A DNA stretch of 12,719 nucleotides. Origin: Candidatus Pelearchaeum sp. Its GTDB lineage: Archaea > Thermoproteota > Nitrososphaeria_A > Caldarchaeales > Caldarchaeaceae. The translations under genes were made by a program, and so were the position numbers. Where the stretch lies: contig WAQC01000116.1 in the NCBI GenBank assembly GCA_015520425.1, positions 1 to 12,719 on the forward strand. The letters are read 5' to 3'. Below the pieces are notes generated by a model. It saw only the letters and a program-made list of their open reading frames with translations. It was not told where the DNA came from and made no database searches. Of the stretch, positions 1 through 7,763 are shown in pieces. Numbering within the stretch: position 1 is the first letter of the stretch; each line of letters opens with the position of its first letter.

Positions 1-2
1 TA

Positions 3-1643
3 GACCTTGACTCCCTAGCTCGTATGCGCCGCCTCTATGTTGTCTTTGCTCTAGCTCCGTCAAAGGATGTGGCGGAGCTTTCGCGCGCCCTTCAGGAGGC
101 GGCGGTGCTGGAGTTCCCGCTTACCCCAACGCAGAGTGCGGTCCTCATAGTAGGTAGTAAGAAGCTAGCCGAGAAGATAGACAAAACCCTACGCGGGCTT
201 GGGATTAGCCCATTCACGCTCCCGCCAGACCTACCCAGAAAACCAGCAGAAGCGTATAAGAACGTATCCGACGAGGTGGCTAAGCTTGAAGAGGAGTTAA
301 ACAATATAGAAACACGTCTCCGTGAGGTCTCTGAGAAAGAAGCTGTTAGGATAATCTCGCTACGGGATAGCTACTACACTCTTAAGAATGCGGTGCATAG
401 CCTGGGCGGGGGAGGCTCGCTTAAACGATTCGCGGTCATCAAAGGCTACATACCCAAAAACAGATACGAGCAGTTCATCAACACCTTCAGCAGCCGCTAT
501 CCCGTGTTCTCACGCGAGCCAGGAGCGCACCACAATCACGGTCATAACGGACACAAAAGTCACGAAACAAAAGAAGACCCTCCCTCACTCGTAAAATACC
601 CAGCTCCGCAGAGGCCGTTTGAAAACATAACCTTCATACAGGGATTACCAGGATACTTTGAGGTAGACCCCACACCCTTCGTGGCAATATTCTTCTCAAT
701 CTTCTATGGCATTATGTTTGCAGATTTTGGGCAGGGGCTTGTCCTGCTGCTCTTCGGCCTCTTTATGGCTAGTAGAACACGTGGGAGGATAAGGCTCTGG
801 GGCCAGCTCCTAGCTCTCCTGGGGGCGTCGGCGGCGGTGAGTGGTTTCCTCATTGGCGAGGTATTCGGATTCTCACTCGGCAAATACATAGGCTCCCCCC
901 AGATACTACACCTAGTAGAGGAGGCGGAGGGAGCGAAGCAGTTCAGCATAACCGAAGTCCAGCGCCTACTGCTCTTCACAATCGTACTAGGCGTAGTCCA
1001 CCTAATGATAGGCTATGCCCTTAGCGTGGTGAAGTTCCTCAAAGCTGGGGAGAAGGCTGAAGCACTCACATCAAGACTTCCAACGCTAATAATGTATATC
1101 TTCGGGATATTCTTCGCCCTAGCATTCTTCGGCGCTGGTGGCAGGATTGAGGGAATAATGAGCAGCACAGAACCTGCCCCGTTCATAGGAGTACCAACAT
1201 ACATAGTCGGCACTATAGGGGTTGTAGGCGCCGCAGCCTGTATGTTCGTAATAATGTTTGGCAGGTATCTATACGGCCTCGCAGACAAGACTCATAAAAT
1301 CTCATTCAGCGCCGCGATAGGCCAGGGAATGCTGGAACTTATGGAGAACGTCATACAGTTCCTCTCCAACACAATATCCTACGCACGACTTACGATATTG
1401 CTGATAGTCCATATAGCGTTGCTCCTCCTCCTGAACAACGCGTGGGAAGCGCTAGGACCAGCCTCAATACCAGCGCTGATACTGGGCAATATCGGGATAA
1501 TGCTTCTAGAAGGGCTACTGGCCTTCATCCAGGCTCTCAGGCTTCATCTCTACGAGTTCTTCACGAAATTCTACGACGGGACTGGAAAACCATTCAGGAA
1601 GATACTTGAAGAGACAGACTTCGCCAGAATCCAGATACGCTGA
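3..1643 (+). CDS. atpI: A/V-type ATP synthase membrane subunit I (subunit a), 5' end cut
   Basis: Membrane stator subunit that forms the proton or sodium half-channels against the rotor ring of the archaeal A-type ATP synthase. Numbering from the ATG at 24 (539 aa), the N-terminal third is soluble with a charged helical stretch at about 80-105. The C-terminal part is hydrophobic with roughly eight membrane segments between 218 and 505. Family landmarks are SNTISYARL at 448-456, where R455 matches the essential channel arginine, and ALRLHLYEFFTKFY at 504-517, which carries a second conserved arginine. A histidine-rich stretch (six His in residues 169-180) joins the two halves. The frame is open to the left edge with no stop and no ribosome site before 24. 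Relatives usually have a few residues before this methionine, so the true start probably lies outside the window. The rest of the ATPase operon would be expected upstream. Confidence 0.93.
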   Translation, partial: DLDSLARMRRLYVVFALAPSKDVAELSRALQEAAVLEFPLTPTQSAVLIVGSKKLAEKIDKTLRGLGISPFTLPPDLPRKPAEAYKNVSDEVAKLEEELNNIETRLREVSEKEAVRIISLRDSYYTLKNAVHSLGGGGSLKRFAVIKGYIPKNRYEQFINTFSSRYPVFSREPGAHHNHGHNGHKSHETKEDPPSLVKYPAPQRPFENITFIQGLPGYFEVDPTPFVAIFFSIFYGIMFADFGQGLVLLLFGLFMASRTRGRIRLWGQLLALLGASAAVSGFLIGEVFGFSLGKYIGSPQILHLVEEAEGAKQFSITEVQRLLLFTIVLGVVHLMIGYALSVVKFLKAGEKAEALTSRLPTLIMYIFGIFFALAFFGAGGRIEGIMSSTEPAPFIGVPTYIVGTIGVVGAAACMFVIMFGRYLYGLADKTHKISFSAAIGQGMLELMENVIQFLSNTISYARLTILLIVHIALLLLLNNAWEALGPASIPALILGNIGIMLLEGLLAFIQALRLHLYEFFTKFYDGTGKPFRKILEETDFARIQIR

Positions 1644-1670
1644 CGCGCTATTAGGTAAAACTTATCTTAT

Positions 1671-1689
1671 CGCATAAACGCGTTTTGCG
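1671..1689. promoter_or_regulatory. Imperfect palindrome between atpI and the first permease
   Basis: CGCA-T-AAACGCGTTTTGCG is a near-perfect palindrome: nine pairs on each side with one unpaired T at 1675. It lies 27 bases after the atpI stop and ends 30 bases before the permease start. It could be a regulator-binding site or an RNA hairpin. No oligo-T run follows, which argues against a plain terminator. The structure is seen directly; the function is a guess. Confidence 0.3.
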
Positions 1690-1719
1690 AGTATCCACAA
1701 CTAGTGGTGAGTATACGTC

Positions 1720-3114
1720 TTGGTTGATGTCAGGAAGATAGCCGCCTACATAGCTGTTGTGGCGCTGGTCGGCCTAGTTTCAACAGGCCTTGGAGTAATC
1801 CCGCGGCAGTCAATCGCGCTAACGGCATTCGTGGCAATAGTTATGGGCGCGCTGCTCTACTGGAGATTCCGCGTAGCATTCGCCTTAGTGGGGATAGGAA
1901 TACTATTCGGAGCAGGCCTACTTGACATAAAACACTTCATAGAATTCGCAGGCTTTGACATAATACTCTTCCTGATAGCCACGATGATGGTCATAGGATT
2001 CTTGGAGGAGCGGCGTTTCTTTGAGGTTCTCTTGGAGAAGCTTATAGCTATCGCTGGAGCCAGCGCAAAGAAGCTTATCGTATTCCTCATGGTCATGGCG
2101 GCTGTCGCGTCAGCCTTAGTGGGCGAGGTAACCTCCATACTCTTCGTCCTCGCAACTGTCATACACTTAACAGGGAGACTCAGACTTCCCGTAGTCCCGC
2201 TTCTCATTATGACTGTGTTTGCAACAAACGTAGGAAGCAACGCCACAGTAATAGGCAACCCGATAGGAGTATTAATAGCTCTGAGAGCAGGCCTGACATT
2301 CCTAGACTTCATACGCTGGGCAGCACCAATATCAGCCGCGACCCTAGCGCTTACGATATTCCTCTGCCTCCTATACTATCGCGGCTATATCCGCGAGATG
2401 GACGAGAGGCTCAAACAGTATCATGCTGAGAAGATTGTGAAGAAGACAGCTTCGGGCGAGAATCCCAACAAGATTGACTGGCTTTCTCTCCTAATCTTTG
2501 GCGGCATGGTTGCGGGGCTTGTGATGCACAGCCCGTTGGAAGATGCTCTGGGACTTGAGCGCGACACAATGCTCATAGGCGTTCCAGTAATCTTCGCTGG
2601 GATAGTGCTCTTCCTACTCAAGGATAGGGCGCGCGAATTTACTGAGCGGCGCGTGGATTGGTGGACCCTTAGCTTCTTCTTCCTCTTCTTCGCCACCGTA
2701 GGGACGCTGGAATTCACGGGAGTAGCGCAGCTAATGTCAGAGTCAATCTTCAGCCTCAGCGGAGGAGATTTCCTCAGCACCTACATGCTTGTCGGATGGA
2801 CCGTAGGCTTCATGACAGCGTTCATGGATAACGTGCTAGCTGTAGCACTATGGATACCGATAGTCAAGTCAATCGGAGAGTTTGGCTTCAACATCTTCCC
2901 ACTGTGGTGGGCTATGCTCTTCGCTGGAACTCTGATGGGAAACCTCACGATAATAGGCAGCACGGCCAACATCGTGGCTGTAGGAATGGTGGAGCGCGAG
3001 AGAGTAGCCCACGTAACCATGCGCGACTGGATTGTCGTTGGTGCTCTGGTCTCTTTCACGACCTTCCTACTCTCGCTCATACTGCTCTACATCCAGATAC
3101 CGCTCATGCCCTAA
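1720..3114 (+). CDS. ArsB/NhaD (ion transporter) superfamily permease, copy A
   Basis: Polytopic inner-membrane transporter of 464 aa, belonging to the superfamily that includes arsenite, Na+/H+ and SLC13 carboxylate carriers. The substrate cannot be read from sequence. Two pseudo-symmetric halves each carry a discontinuous-helix motif: ATNVGSNATVIGNPIG at 168-183 and GNLTIIGSTANIVAVG at 407-422. A polar cytoplasmic loop lies at about 225-253. Other landmarks are FLEERRFFE (94-102), GEVTS (135-139), RRVDWWTLSFF (310-320) and FMDNVLAV (368-375). The start is TTG at 1720: an in-frame stop sits at 1708-1710, GGTGA at 1706-1710 is a suitable ribosome site nine bases upstream, and the N-terminus lines up residue for residue with copy B. 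At the position where copy B has Asp135, this copy has Gly, so specificity or coupling ion may differ. Confidence 0.9.
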   Translation: MVDVRKIAAYIAVVALVGLVSTGLGVIPRQSIALTAFVAIVMGALLYWRFRVAFALVGIGILFGAGLLDIKHFIEFAGFDIILFLIATMMVIGFLEERRFFEVLLEKLIAIAGASAKKLIVFLMVMAAVASALVGEVTSILFVLATVIHLTGRLRLPVVPLLIMTVFATNVGSNATVIGNPIGVLIALRAGLTFLDFIRWAAPISAATLALTIFLCLLYYRGYIREMDERLKQYHAEKIVKKTASGENPNKIDWLSLLIFGGMVAGLVMHSPLEDALGLERDTMLIGVPVIFAGIVLFLLKDRAREFTERRVDWWTLSFFFLFFATVGTLEFTGVAQLMSESIFSLSGGDFLSTYMLVGWTVGFMTAFMDNVLAVALWIPIVKSIGEFGFNIFPLWWAMLFAGTLMGNLTIIGSTANIVAVGMVERERVAHVTMRDWIVVGALVSFTTFLLSLILLYIQIPLMP

Positions 3115-3157
3115 GCGTAGTAAGACTCATATCCTAGTGGAACAGCAGAGTACTACG

Positions 3158-3184
3158 TCCTCTCTCCCTCCCCCATTGAGAGGA
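3158..3184 (+). other. Short stem-loop in the gap between the two permeases
   Basis: TCCTCTC (3158-3164) can pair with GAGAGGA (3178-3184), giving a seven-pair stem around a 13-base pyrimidine-rich loop that includes five consecutive C. It lies in the 115-base spacer between the paralogs. It could affect read-through or mRNA processing, but no T-run follows and a chance match is possible. Confidence 0.25.
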
Positions 3185-3215
3185 GAAGCGTCCCCATAAT
3201 GGCTATGGAGTATAT

Positions 3216-3221
3216 GAGGTG
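3216..3221 (+). promoter_or_regulatory. Ribosome binding site that fixes the start of permease copy B
   Basis: GAGGTG ends eight bases before the ATG at 3230 but only two bases before the upstream in-frame TTG at 3224. This spacing favours the ATG, and so does the exact N-terminal alignment with copy A. Confidence 0.7.
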
Positions 3222-3229
3222 TATTGGGA

Positions 3230-4621
3230 ATGGCTCAGGCTCCGCGCGCAGTTGCATACGTAGCTATTCTGGCATTCACAACCATAACATCATTTATAGC
3301 GGGCTTCGCGCGGGAGCAAATCTTCTCCATCACAATCTTTACAGCCATAATCCTAGGAGCCCTACTCTACTGGCGGTTTAGGGTAGTCTTCGCATTCCTA
3401 GGACTTGGAGCACTTTTTGCGGCAGGGGTTATGGATATTGAGCAGTTCATAAAGTCGGCAGGGCTTGACATAATCATGTTCTTAATCAGCATGATGACGG
3501 TGGTTGGTTTCCTTGAGGAGCGGCGTTTCTTTGAAGCTATACTAGACAAGATACTACGTCTGGCTGGTGGCAGCGCTAGAAAGACCGTTGTGCTTCTTAT
3601 GGCTATGGCGGCGCTCTCAGCGGCGTTGGTAGATGAGGTTACCTCAATCCTCTTCATAAGCTCTGCCGCAATACACCTAGCCACCAGGCTGGGCATATCA
3701 ATAATACCACTAATCATGATGAGCGTCTTCGCCACAATAATAGGAAGTAGCGCCACAGTAGTAGGCAACCCTATAGGCGTAATCATAGCGCTTAAGGCTA
3801 AGCTCAGCTTCTTTGACTTCCTCCGCTGGGCAACACCAATATCTATAGTCGGGCTTTTAATGTGTATAGCAATCACGCAACTCTATTTCCGACGCTACCT
3901 TGCTGAGATGGACGCCAAGATGAAGGCGCAGGTAGCTATCGCGGGTGTTGAGAGTAGCTCGTCGCATAGCTCAAAGCTGGGGCTTGGTCCTACGCTCCTC
4001 TTTCTGGGAACTCTGGCTGGTCTAATTTTTCACACCCAGATAGAAGCTGTACTGGGGCTTGAGAAGAACACCATGCTCATAGGCGTCGCGGTAATAGCTG
4101 CTGGCGTAGCCCTGTTGATGGAGCGTGGAAAAGCGCGAGAACTACTTGAGCGGCGCGTGGATTGGTGGACCCTCAGCTTCTTCCTACTCCTCTTCGCGTC
4201 TGTCGGCACCCTCCAATTCACGGGAGTAACCGAGGTATTCTCCAGCACGCTGGTAGCGATAGGTGGGGGAGACTTCCTCACAACATTCCTCTTCACAGGC
4301 TGGACTATGGGATTCATGTCAGCCTTCATGGATAACGTCCTCGCAGTAACGCTCTGGATTCCCATAGTTGAGGGGATGGGTGATTCTGGGATGAATGTCT
4401 ATCCCCTGTGGTGGGTTCTCCTCTTCGGAGGAACATTCACGGGAACGCTCACATACATAGGCAGCACAGCTGGCATCGTCGCGGTAGGGCTTATAGAGAG
4501 GCAGCGCAGGGGGCATGTATCCCTACTGGAATGGATTAAAGTCGGCTCTACAGTAGCCATACCGACATTCTCGGTAGCCCTCCTCCTACTATATCTACAG
4601 GTACCCCTAATGACTGGCTAG
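3230..4621 (+). CDS. ArsB/NhaD (ion transporter) superfamily permease, copy B
   Basis: Membrane transporter of 463 aa, clearly a tandem duplicate of the preceding gene: it is colinear over its whole length, with by eye more than half of the residues shared and only a small length change in the central loop (about 235-255, here Ser-rich). The paired motifs are VFATIIGSSATVVGNPIG (166-183) and TLTYIGSTAGIVAVG (406-420). VDEVTS at 134-139 keeps an acidic pair where copy A has Gly-Glu. Two asparagines of copy A's first motif (170 and 174) are Ile and Ser here, and the last motif's Asn is Gly, so the two copies probably differ in substrate or coupling ion. ATG at 3230 is chosen because of GAGGTG at 3216-3221; TTG at 3224 is the alternative. 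The stop codon overlaps that of the convergent small gene. Substrate unknown. Confidence 0.9.
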   Translation: MAQAPRAVAYVAILAFTTITSFIAGFAREQIFSITIFTAIILGALLYWRFRVVFAFLGLGALFAAGVMDIEQFIKSAGLDIIMFLISMMTVVGFLEERRFFEAILDKILRLAGGSARKTVVLLMAMAALSAALVDEVTSILFISSAAIHLATRLGISIIPLIMMSVFATIIGSSATVVGNPIGVIIALKAKLSFFDFLRWATPISIVGLLMCIAITQLYFRRYLAEMDAKMKAQVAIAGVESSSSHSSKLGLGPTLLFLGTLAGLIFHTQIEAVLGLEKNTMLIGVAVIAAGVALLMERGKARELLERRVDWWTLSFFLLLFASVGTLQFTGVTEVFSSTLVAIGGGDFLTTFLFTGWTMGFMSAFMDNVLAVTLWIPIVEGMGDSGMNVYPLWWVLLFGGTFTGTLTYIGSTAGIVAVGLIERQRRGHVSLLEWIKVGSTVAIPTFSVALLLLYLQVPLMTG

Positions 4622-4854
4622 TCTGCCTTCGGCTTGGAGACTATGTAGAGCTTCCCCTCACGCTCTTCAATCCAAACCTCATGGTTAATCCTAAGGAGTA
4701 TCCGTATAACGTCAGGCCAGGGAAAGCCACGCTGGTCTATCACCTCTATGATAAAGCCACCATACTCCTCCAACACCCTACCACGCTCAGCTATCAGTAA
4801 ATCAAGAGCAGTTTCAGGGTCGCATGAATATTCCTGCTGATTATCCTTCACCAT
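4618..4854 (-). CDS. Small hypothetical protein, convergent with permease B
   Basis: Not a family I recognise. From ATG 4854 it would be a 78-aa soluble, acidic protein. It has a predicted helix around CDPETALDLLIAERGRVLEEY, a PWPDVIRILLRI stretch and a C-terminal strand-like EVWIEEREGKLYIVSKP; this could suggest a small winged-helix-like or regulatory fold, but that is only an impression. There is no signal peptide and no membrane segment. The frame extends upstream to a TTG at 4908 (96 aa). I prefer 4854 because GGGGTG (4862-4867) lies seven bases upstream and the nearby TATATA at 4911-4916 would place transcription start near 4888, inside the longer version. If the weaker AATAATAT at 4932-4940 (minus strand) is the promoter, a leaderless TTG start at 4908 is possible. 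Confidence 0.68.
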   Translation of the reverse strand: MVKDNQQEYSCDPETALDLLIAERGRVLEEYGGFIIEVIDQRGFPWPDVIRILLRINHEVWIEEREGKLYIVSKPKAD

Positions 4855-4910
4855 CACGTAGCACCCCAAGACCAGCGCAACGGTATTCTCATACGCCCCG
4901 TAAGTCAAGT

Positions 4911-4916
4911 TATATA
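4911..4916. promoter_or_regulatory. TATA element between the small gene and pheA, possibly bidirectional
   Basis: TTATATAG on the + strand and CTATATAA on the minus strand share the palindromic TATATA core in the short divergent spacer. Read on the + strand it predicts a start near 4940 and a leader of about 36 bases for pheA containing AGGTGGG (4961-4967). Read on the minus strand it predicts a start near 4888 for the small gene. This is inferred from spacing only. Confidence 0.4.
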
Positions 4917-4975
4917 GCTTTCTAGCCTCTTCATATTATTAAACAACATATCACCCAACTAGGTGGGAAAAGGCG

Positions 4976-5809
4976 TTGAAAAGAACCCGCGTAGCCTTCC
5001 AGGGTGAGCATGGCGCCTATAGTGAGGAGGCTGTCCATCAATACCTCGGAGCAGAAGTAGAAACTATACCATGTAAAACGATACGCGAGGTCTTCAACTT
5101 AGCGGAGGTTGAAGAAGTAGAATATGGTGTAGTGCCTGTTGAAAACTCCATAGAAGGAAGCATATACGAGACCTACGACCTGCTGCTAACGTCAAGCGTA
5201 AAGGTAGTGGGCGAAGTGTCTTTAAGGATAATTCACTGCCTCATAGCCCTGCCCTCAACAGAGCTGAAAGACGTGAAGATAGTATATTCACATCCACAAG
5301 CTCTAGCGCAGTGTAAAGGCTTTCTGGCATCACTAGGGGTGGAGACCATGATAACATACGACACCGCTGGAAGCGTGAGGCTAATCAGAGAAAAAGAGCT
5401 CAAAGATGCTGCTGCTATTGCTAGTGAGAAAGCAGCACAGATGTATGGTATGAAGATACTTGCTAAGGGGATAGAGGACTACGGAAGAAACTATACACGC
5501 TTCTTCATAATATCTAGACGCGACGCAGAAACAAGAAACGACTGTAAAACATCAATAATCTTCTCACTACCCCACACGCCAGGCTCACTATACCACGCTC
5601 TAGAAGAGTTCGCTAAACGGGGAATAAACTTAACCAAGATAGAATCAAGACCAACACGCCAAAGACCATGGGAATACTACTTCTTCCTAGATTTTGAGGG
5701 CCATAAAGATGATGAGCCCTATAAAGAAGCATTATCAGCCCTTGCTAAGAAAGTAATATTCCTAAAGGTTCTCGGCTCTTATCCAAAGGCGAAAACCGAG
5801 CTCTACTAG
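4976..5809 (+). CDS. pheA: Prephenate dehydratase with C-terminal ACT domain
   Basis: Cytosolic enzyme that converts prephenate to phenylpyruvate in phenylalanine biosynthesis. It is a stand-alone 277-aa dehydratase, the usual length for the monofunctional form and without a chorismate mutase part. The catalytic domain covers about 1-180: VAFQGEHGAYSEEA near the N-terminus, VPVENSIEGS (53-62), SHPQALAQC (105-113) and the signature NYTRFF (172-177) with catalytic Thr174. An ACT regulatory domain follows at about 192-275, including ESRP at 223-226, which in relatives forms part of the phenylalanine feedback site; feedback inhibition by Phe is therefore likely. The start is TTG at 4976, with AGGTGGG at 4961-4967 at good spacing and the N-terminus beginning right at the conserved first strand. 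It appears to be transcribed alone, with no other aromatic-pathway gene beside it in this window. Confidence 0.96.
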   Translation: MKRTRVAFQGEHGAYSEEAVHQYLGAEVETIPCKTIREVFNLAEVEEVEYGVVPVENSIEGSIYETYDLLLTSSVKVVGEVSLRIIHCLIALPSTELKDVKIVYSHPQALAQCKGFLASLGVETMITYDTAGSVRLIREKELKDAAAIASEKAAQMYGMKILAKGIEDYGRNYTRFFIISRRDAETRNDCKTSIIFSLPHTPGSLYHALEEFAKRGINLTKIESRPTRQRPWEYYFFLDFEGHKDDEPYKEALSALAKKVIFLKVLGSYPKAKTELY

Positions 5810-5871
5810 TAGCATGACCAGGCTATATTTCTAAAAATTATGGAAATTTATGGAGAGGATTTTGGAAAGGT

Positions 5872-7329
5872 TTAGGAGCGTTTTACGTCTATTGATGTGT
5901 CTGTTGTTTTGACTGCCGCCACCGCTGCTGGTGTTGGAATCGTCTTGCCAGGCATGTATGCGCCTGCCTTACCGAAGATTCCTGACTTCGTCAGCAGGAT
6001 ATAGACGACCATGGCGAGGAAATAGCTCGGTATGCCTGCGGTTATGAGCGGGAATAACCCGTTCGCGCTCGTCCAGGTCAGTGGGTCAAGTGTCCATAGG
6101 TAGAATGCCACCGCAACGATTGTAGCTATTAATGCGTTGAGGTTAAAGCCGCCCACATACCTGTAGCCTATAGACCTGTTGTATAGTGCTCTAAGCTTGT
6201 AGGTTCCGCGTGTGAGTAGGTAGTCGCCTATCATTACGCCGCCGTATATTCCTGTCAGTAGAGCTATGTACGCTAGGTAGATTCCATAACTGTCAAAGAC
6301 GCCTGGTATTAGCTCTAGCAGGACGCCGCCGAGCGTCATTATACCAACAACATAACCCCACTTGATGTTGGGGAACCTGCTCCTGAACGTTATTGACATC
6401 GGATATATGAGCAGCGCGATTGAGCTGACGTTAGCGACAATTATCATCGCCAGACCTATTACTGGCACGGCAGCTATCTGAGACGCTACCAGCCAGTCTG
6501 TTGGGTCAAAGGAGCCTACTATTATTGCTGTGAGCGCTGCGAAGATTCCCGCGGTGCATGACAGTATTCCCCAGCCCCACAGCGTACCGTGGTATGCTGC
6601 CCTCTCGGTTCTTGCGAGCCTCGTCCACTGGCCATACCAGAAGGCCCATGAGAATCCTAGGCCAACGTTCCACTCAATAGCTGAGGCTATGCTCCATCTT
6701 GGGTCCTCAAACGGCTCTGGAGGAGGTGCTGCAAAGGTCTTCTCTACACCATGGACTAGGAAGACGACTGCTATGAAGTAGAGTAGAACTATTATCAGGA
6801 AGGCTGCTCCGATTCTCATCGCCCATTTCAGTACATTCGGTCCGCGGAACGCTAGGTATGCGCCTACTATTGTCGCTAGGAACGCCCATATTACCATGCC
6901 TGGTGTTTCAGTTGCTAGAATACCTCCAACGCCGAGTATCTCAGCTAGCTTCCATGAGCCTGAGCCCATGAGGAGCGCAGCATAGGCTATCCAGCCGAAA
7001 CTTGACGTTATGTAGATTATGAACCAGATGTCTCCTCCTCTGTGGCCGAAGACCGCTCTATGACCTATGAACTGCTCCACGCCATAGCGCGCAAATATAA
7101 CGGCAAGCGGAGAGATGAGGAAGAGTGGTATGACGTTGCCGAATAAGACTATCGGGATGGCTTGAGATGCTGGTACAACGAGGCCTGTTAGACCGCCGAC
7201 TAGGAAGAACCACGCCGCGATGCCGAAGGATATCTGTATTGCTAGGAAGTCCCAGAGGCCGTATAGCCTGTCGCCGCGTAGTGTTGGCAAAAGGTTGAAC
7301 CATACATCCTTCTTAACAGCCTCTCCCAT
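5872..7329 (-). CDS. NCS1-family permease (nucleobase/hydantoin/vitamin-type cation symporter)
   Basis: Membrane symporter of 485 aa with about twelve hydrophobic segments, resembling cytosine, uracil, allantoin and hydantoin carriers that use a Na+ or H+ gradient. The N-terminus has the family layout, NLLPTLRGDRLYGLWDF at 12-28, followed by the first helices. WYGQWTRLAR (231-240) is the loop corresponding to the D-x-x-R-x-A region of the family, with Gln in place of the usual Asp. GIYGGVMIGDYLLTRG (360-375) is the characteristic GV(M/L)I-DY-L-R motif. A low-complexity PAAVAAVKTTDTS tail is polar and likely cytoplasmic. ATG at 7329 is preceded by GGAGGTG at 7336-7342, the strongest ribosome site in this part of the window. 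The gene follows a small membrane-protein gene with a 22-base gap and is probably cotranscribed with it. No purine or pyrimidine enzyme gene lies alongside, so the substrate is undetermined. Confidence 0.92.
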   Translation of the reverse strand: MGEAVKKDVWFNLLPTLRGDRLYGLWDFLAIQISFGIAAWFFLVGGLTGLVVPASQAIPIVLFGNVIPLFLISPLAVIFARYGVEQFIGHRAVFGHRGGDIWFIIYITSSFGWIAYAALLMGSGSWKLAEILGVGGILATETPGMVIWAFLATIVGAYLAFRGPNVLKWAMRIGAAFLIIVLLYFIAVVFLVHGVEKTFAAPPPEPFEDPRWSIASAIEWNVGLGFSWAFWYGQWTRLARTERAAYHGTLWGWGILSCTAGIFAALTAIIVGSFDPTDWLVASQIAAVPVIGLAMIIVANVSSIALLIYPMSITFRSRFPNIKWGYVVGIMTLGGVLLELIPGVFDSYGIYLAYIALLTGIYGGVMIGDYLLTRGTYKLRALYNRSIGYRYVGGFNLNALIATIVAVAFYLWTLDPLTWTSANGLFPLITAGIPSYFLAMVVYILLTKSGIFGKAGAYMPGKTIPTPAAVAAVKTTDTSIDVKRS

Positions 7330-7351
7330 ACTTCACACCTCCACCGTATTC

Positions 7352-7609
7352 TTACATGAGTAGAGAGGCGGCGAGGTATATCGTCAGCAAAAGCGATATG
7401 ACACCACCGATGATATAGTCTGTTGCAGAGACGCGCGGAATTAGGGCATCTCGTCTCTCAAAGACGGCCTGCTCATACTCCCTCTCATACTCAAGTATTC
7501 TCCTCTCAAGCTCTTCCTTAACCTCTGGCGATAGGTACGGCAAGTCTATAGGCATCTCCGCGACCTCTCTAATTTCCTTAGAAGTTTTTTCATGTTCCAT
7601 TTCCGTCAT
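7352..7609 (-). CDS. Small membrane protein with one C-terminal TM segment, upstream of NCS1 permease
   Basis: An 85-aa protein of no family I can name. Residues 1-60 are soluble and highly charged: SPEVKEELERR followed by ILEYEREYEQAVFERRD forms a long amphipathic helix that may be a coiled coil. Residues about 64-85 (DYIIGGVISLLLTIYLAASLLM) form a single membrane helix ending at the C-terminus, giving a tail-anchored arrangement with the N-terminal part probably in the cytosol. The frame continues upstream to 7684, but AATATATA at 7636-7643 (minus strand) predicts transcription from about 7613, so the ATG at 7609 would be almost leaderless. The ATG at 7600 is a second possibility. The close spacing to the permease suggests an accessory or regulatory subunit for it; this is inference from position only. 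Confidence 0.8.
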   Translation of the reverse strand: MTEMEHEKTSKEIREVAEMPIDLPYLSPEVKEELERRILEYEREYEQAVFERRDALIPRVSATDYIIGGVISLLLTIYLAASLLM

Positions 7610-7635
7610 AACGTCGCAACACGAATAATAAATCC

Positions 7636-7643
7636 TATATATT
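7636..7643 (-). promoter_or_regulatory. TATA box of the small membrane protein/NCS1 permease operon
   Basis: AATATATA on the minus strand, centred about 30 bases before the ATG at 7609. This is the archaeal TATA-to-start distance expected for a nearly leaderless transcript. No ribosome site precedes that ATG, which is consistent. Confidence 0.6.
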
Positions 7644-7683
7644 CTTTTAATGACCGCAGAACACAAGCACAATAAATTTATCA

Positions 7684-7723
7684 ATAATTATGATTTTGCA
7701 ACAACATATACATAATGGATTAT
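7684..7723. promoter_or_regulatory. AT-rich palindromes in the divergent promoter region
   Basis: The spacer between the divergent transcripts holds ATAATTAT (7684-7691) and ATAAT-GG-ATTAT (7712-7723). The second overlaps a tandem repeat of ATGGATT (7715-7721 and 7722-7728). The half-site ATAAT is common to both, as in operators for small dimeric regulators. The region is very AT-rich, so chance is a real alternative. Confidence 0.25.
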
Positions 7724-7763
7724 GGATTTTTACTGATTATGATGGGAATTTTTCTAGATAAAA

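Noticed and set aside
1857..2312. 151-codon minus-strand frame inside permease A
   Set aside because: Mirror frame of a membrane-protein gene; composition is Thr/Ile/Met-rich and a similar shadow appears at the equivalent place in permease B.
3199..3381. 60-codon + strand frame overlapping the start of permease B
   Set aside because: Out of frame with the conserved permease, with no recognisable content, and it would hide the GAGGTG ribosome site.
5810..5871. Possible terminator in the pheA/NCS1 convergent spacer
   Set aside because: Only short T-runs and no stable hairpin were seen on either strand; too weak to call.
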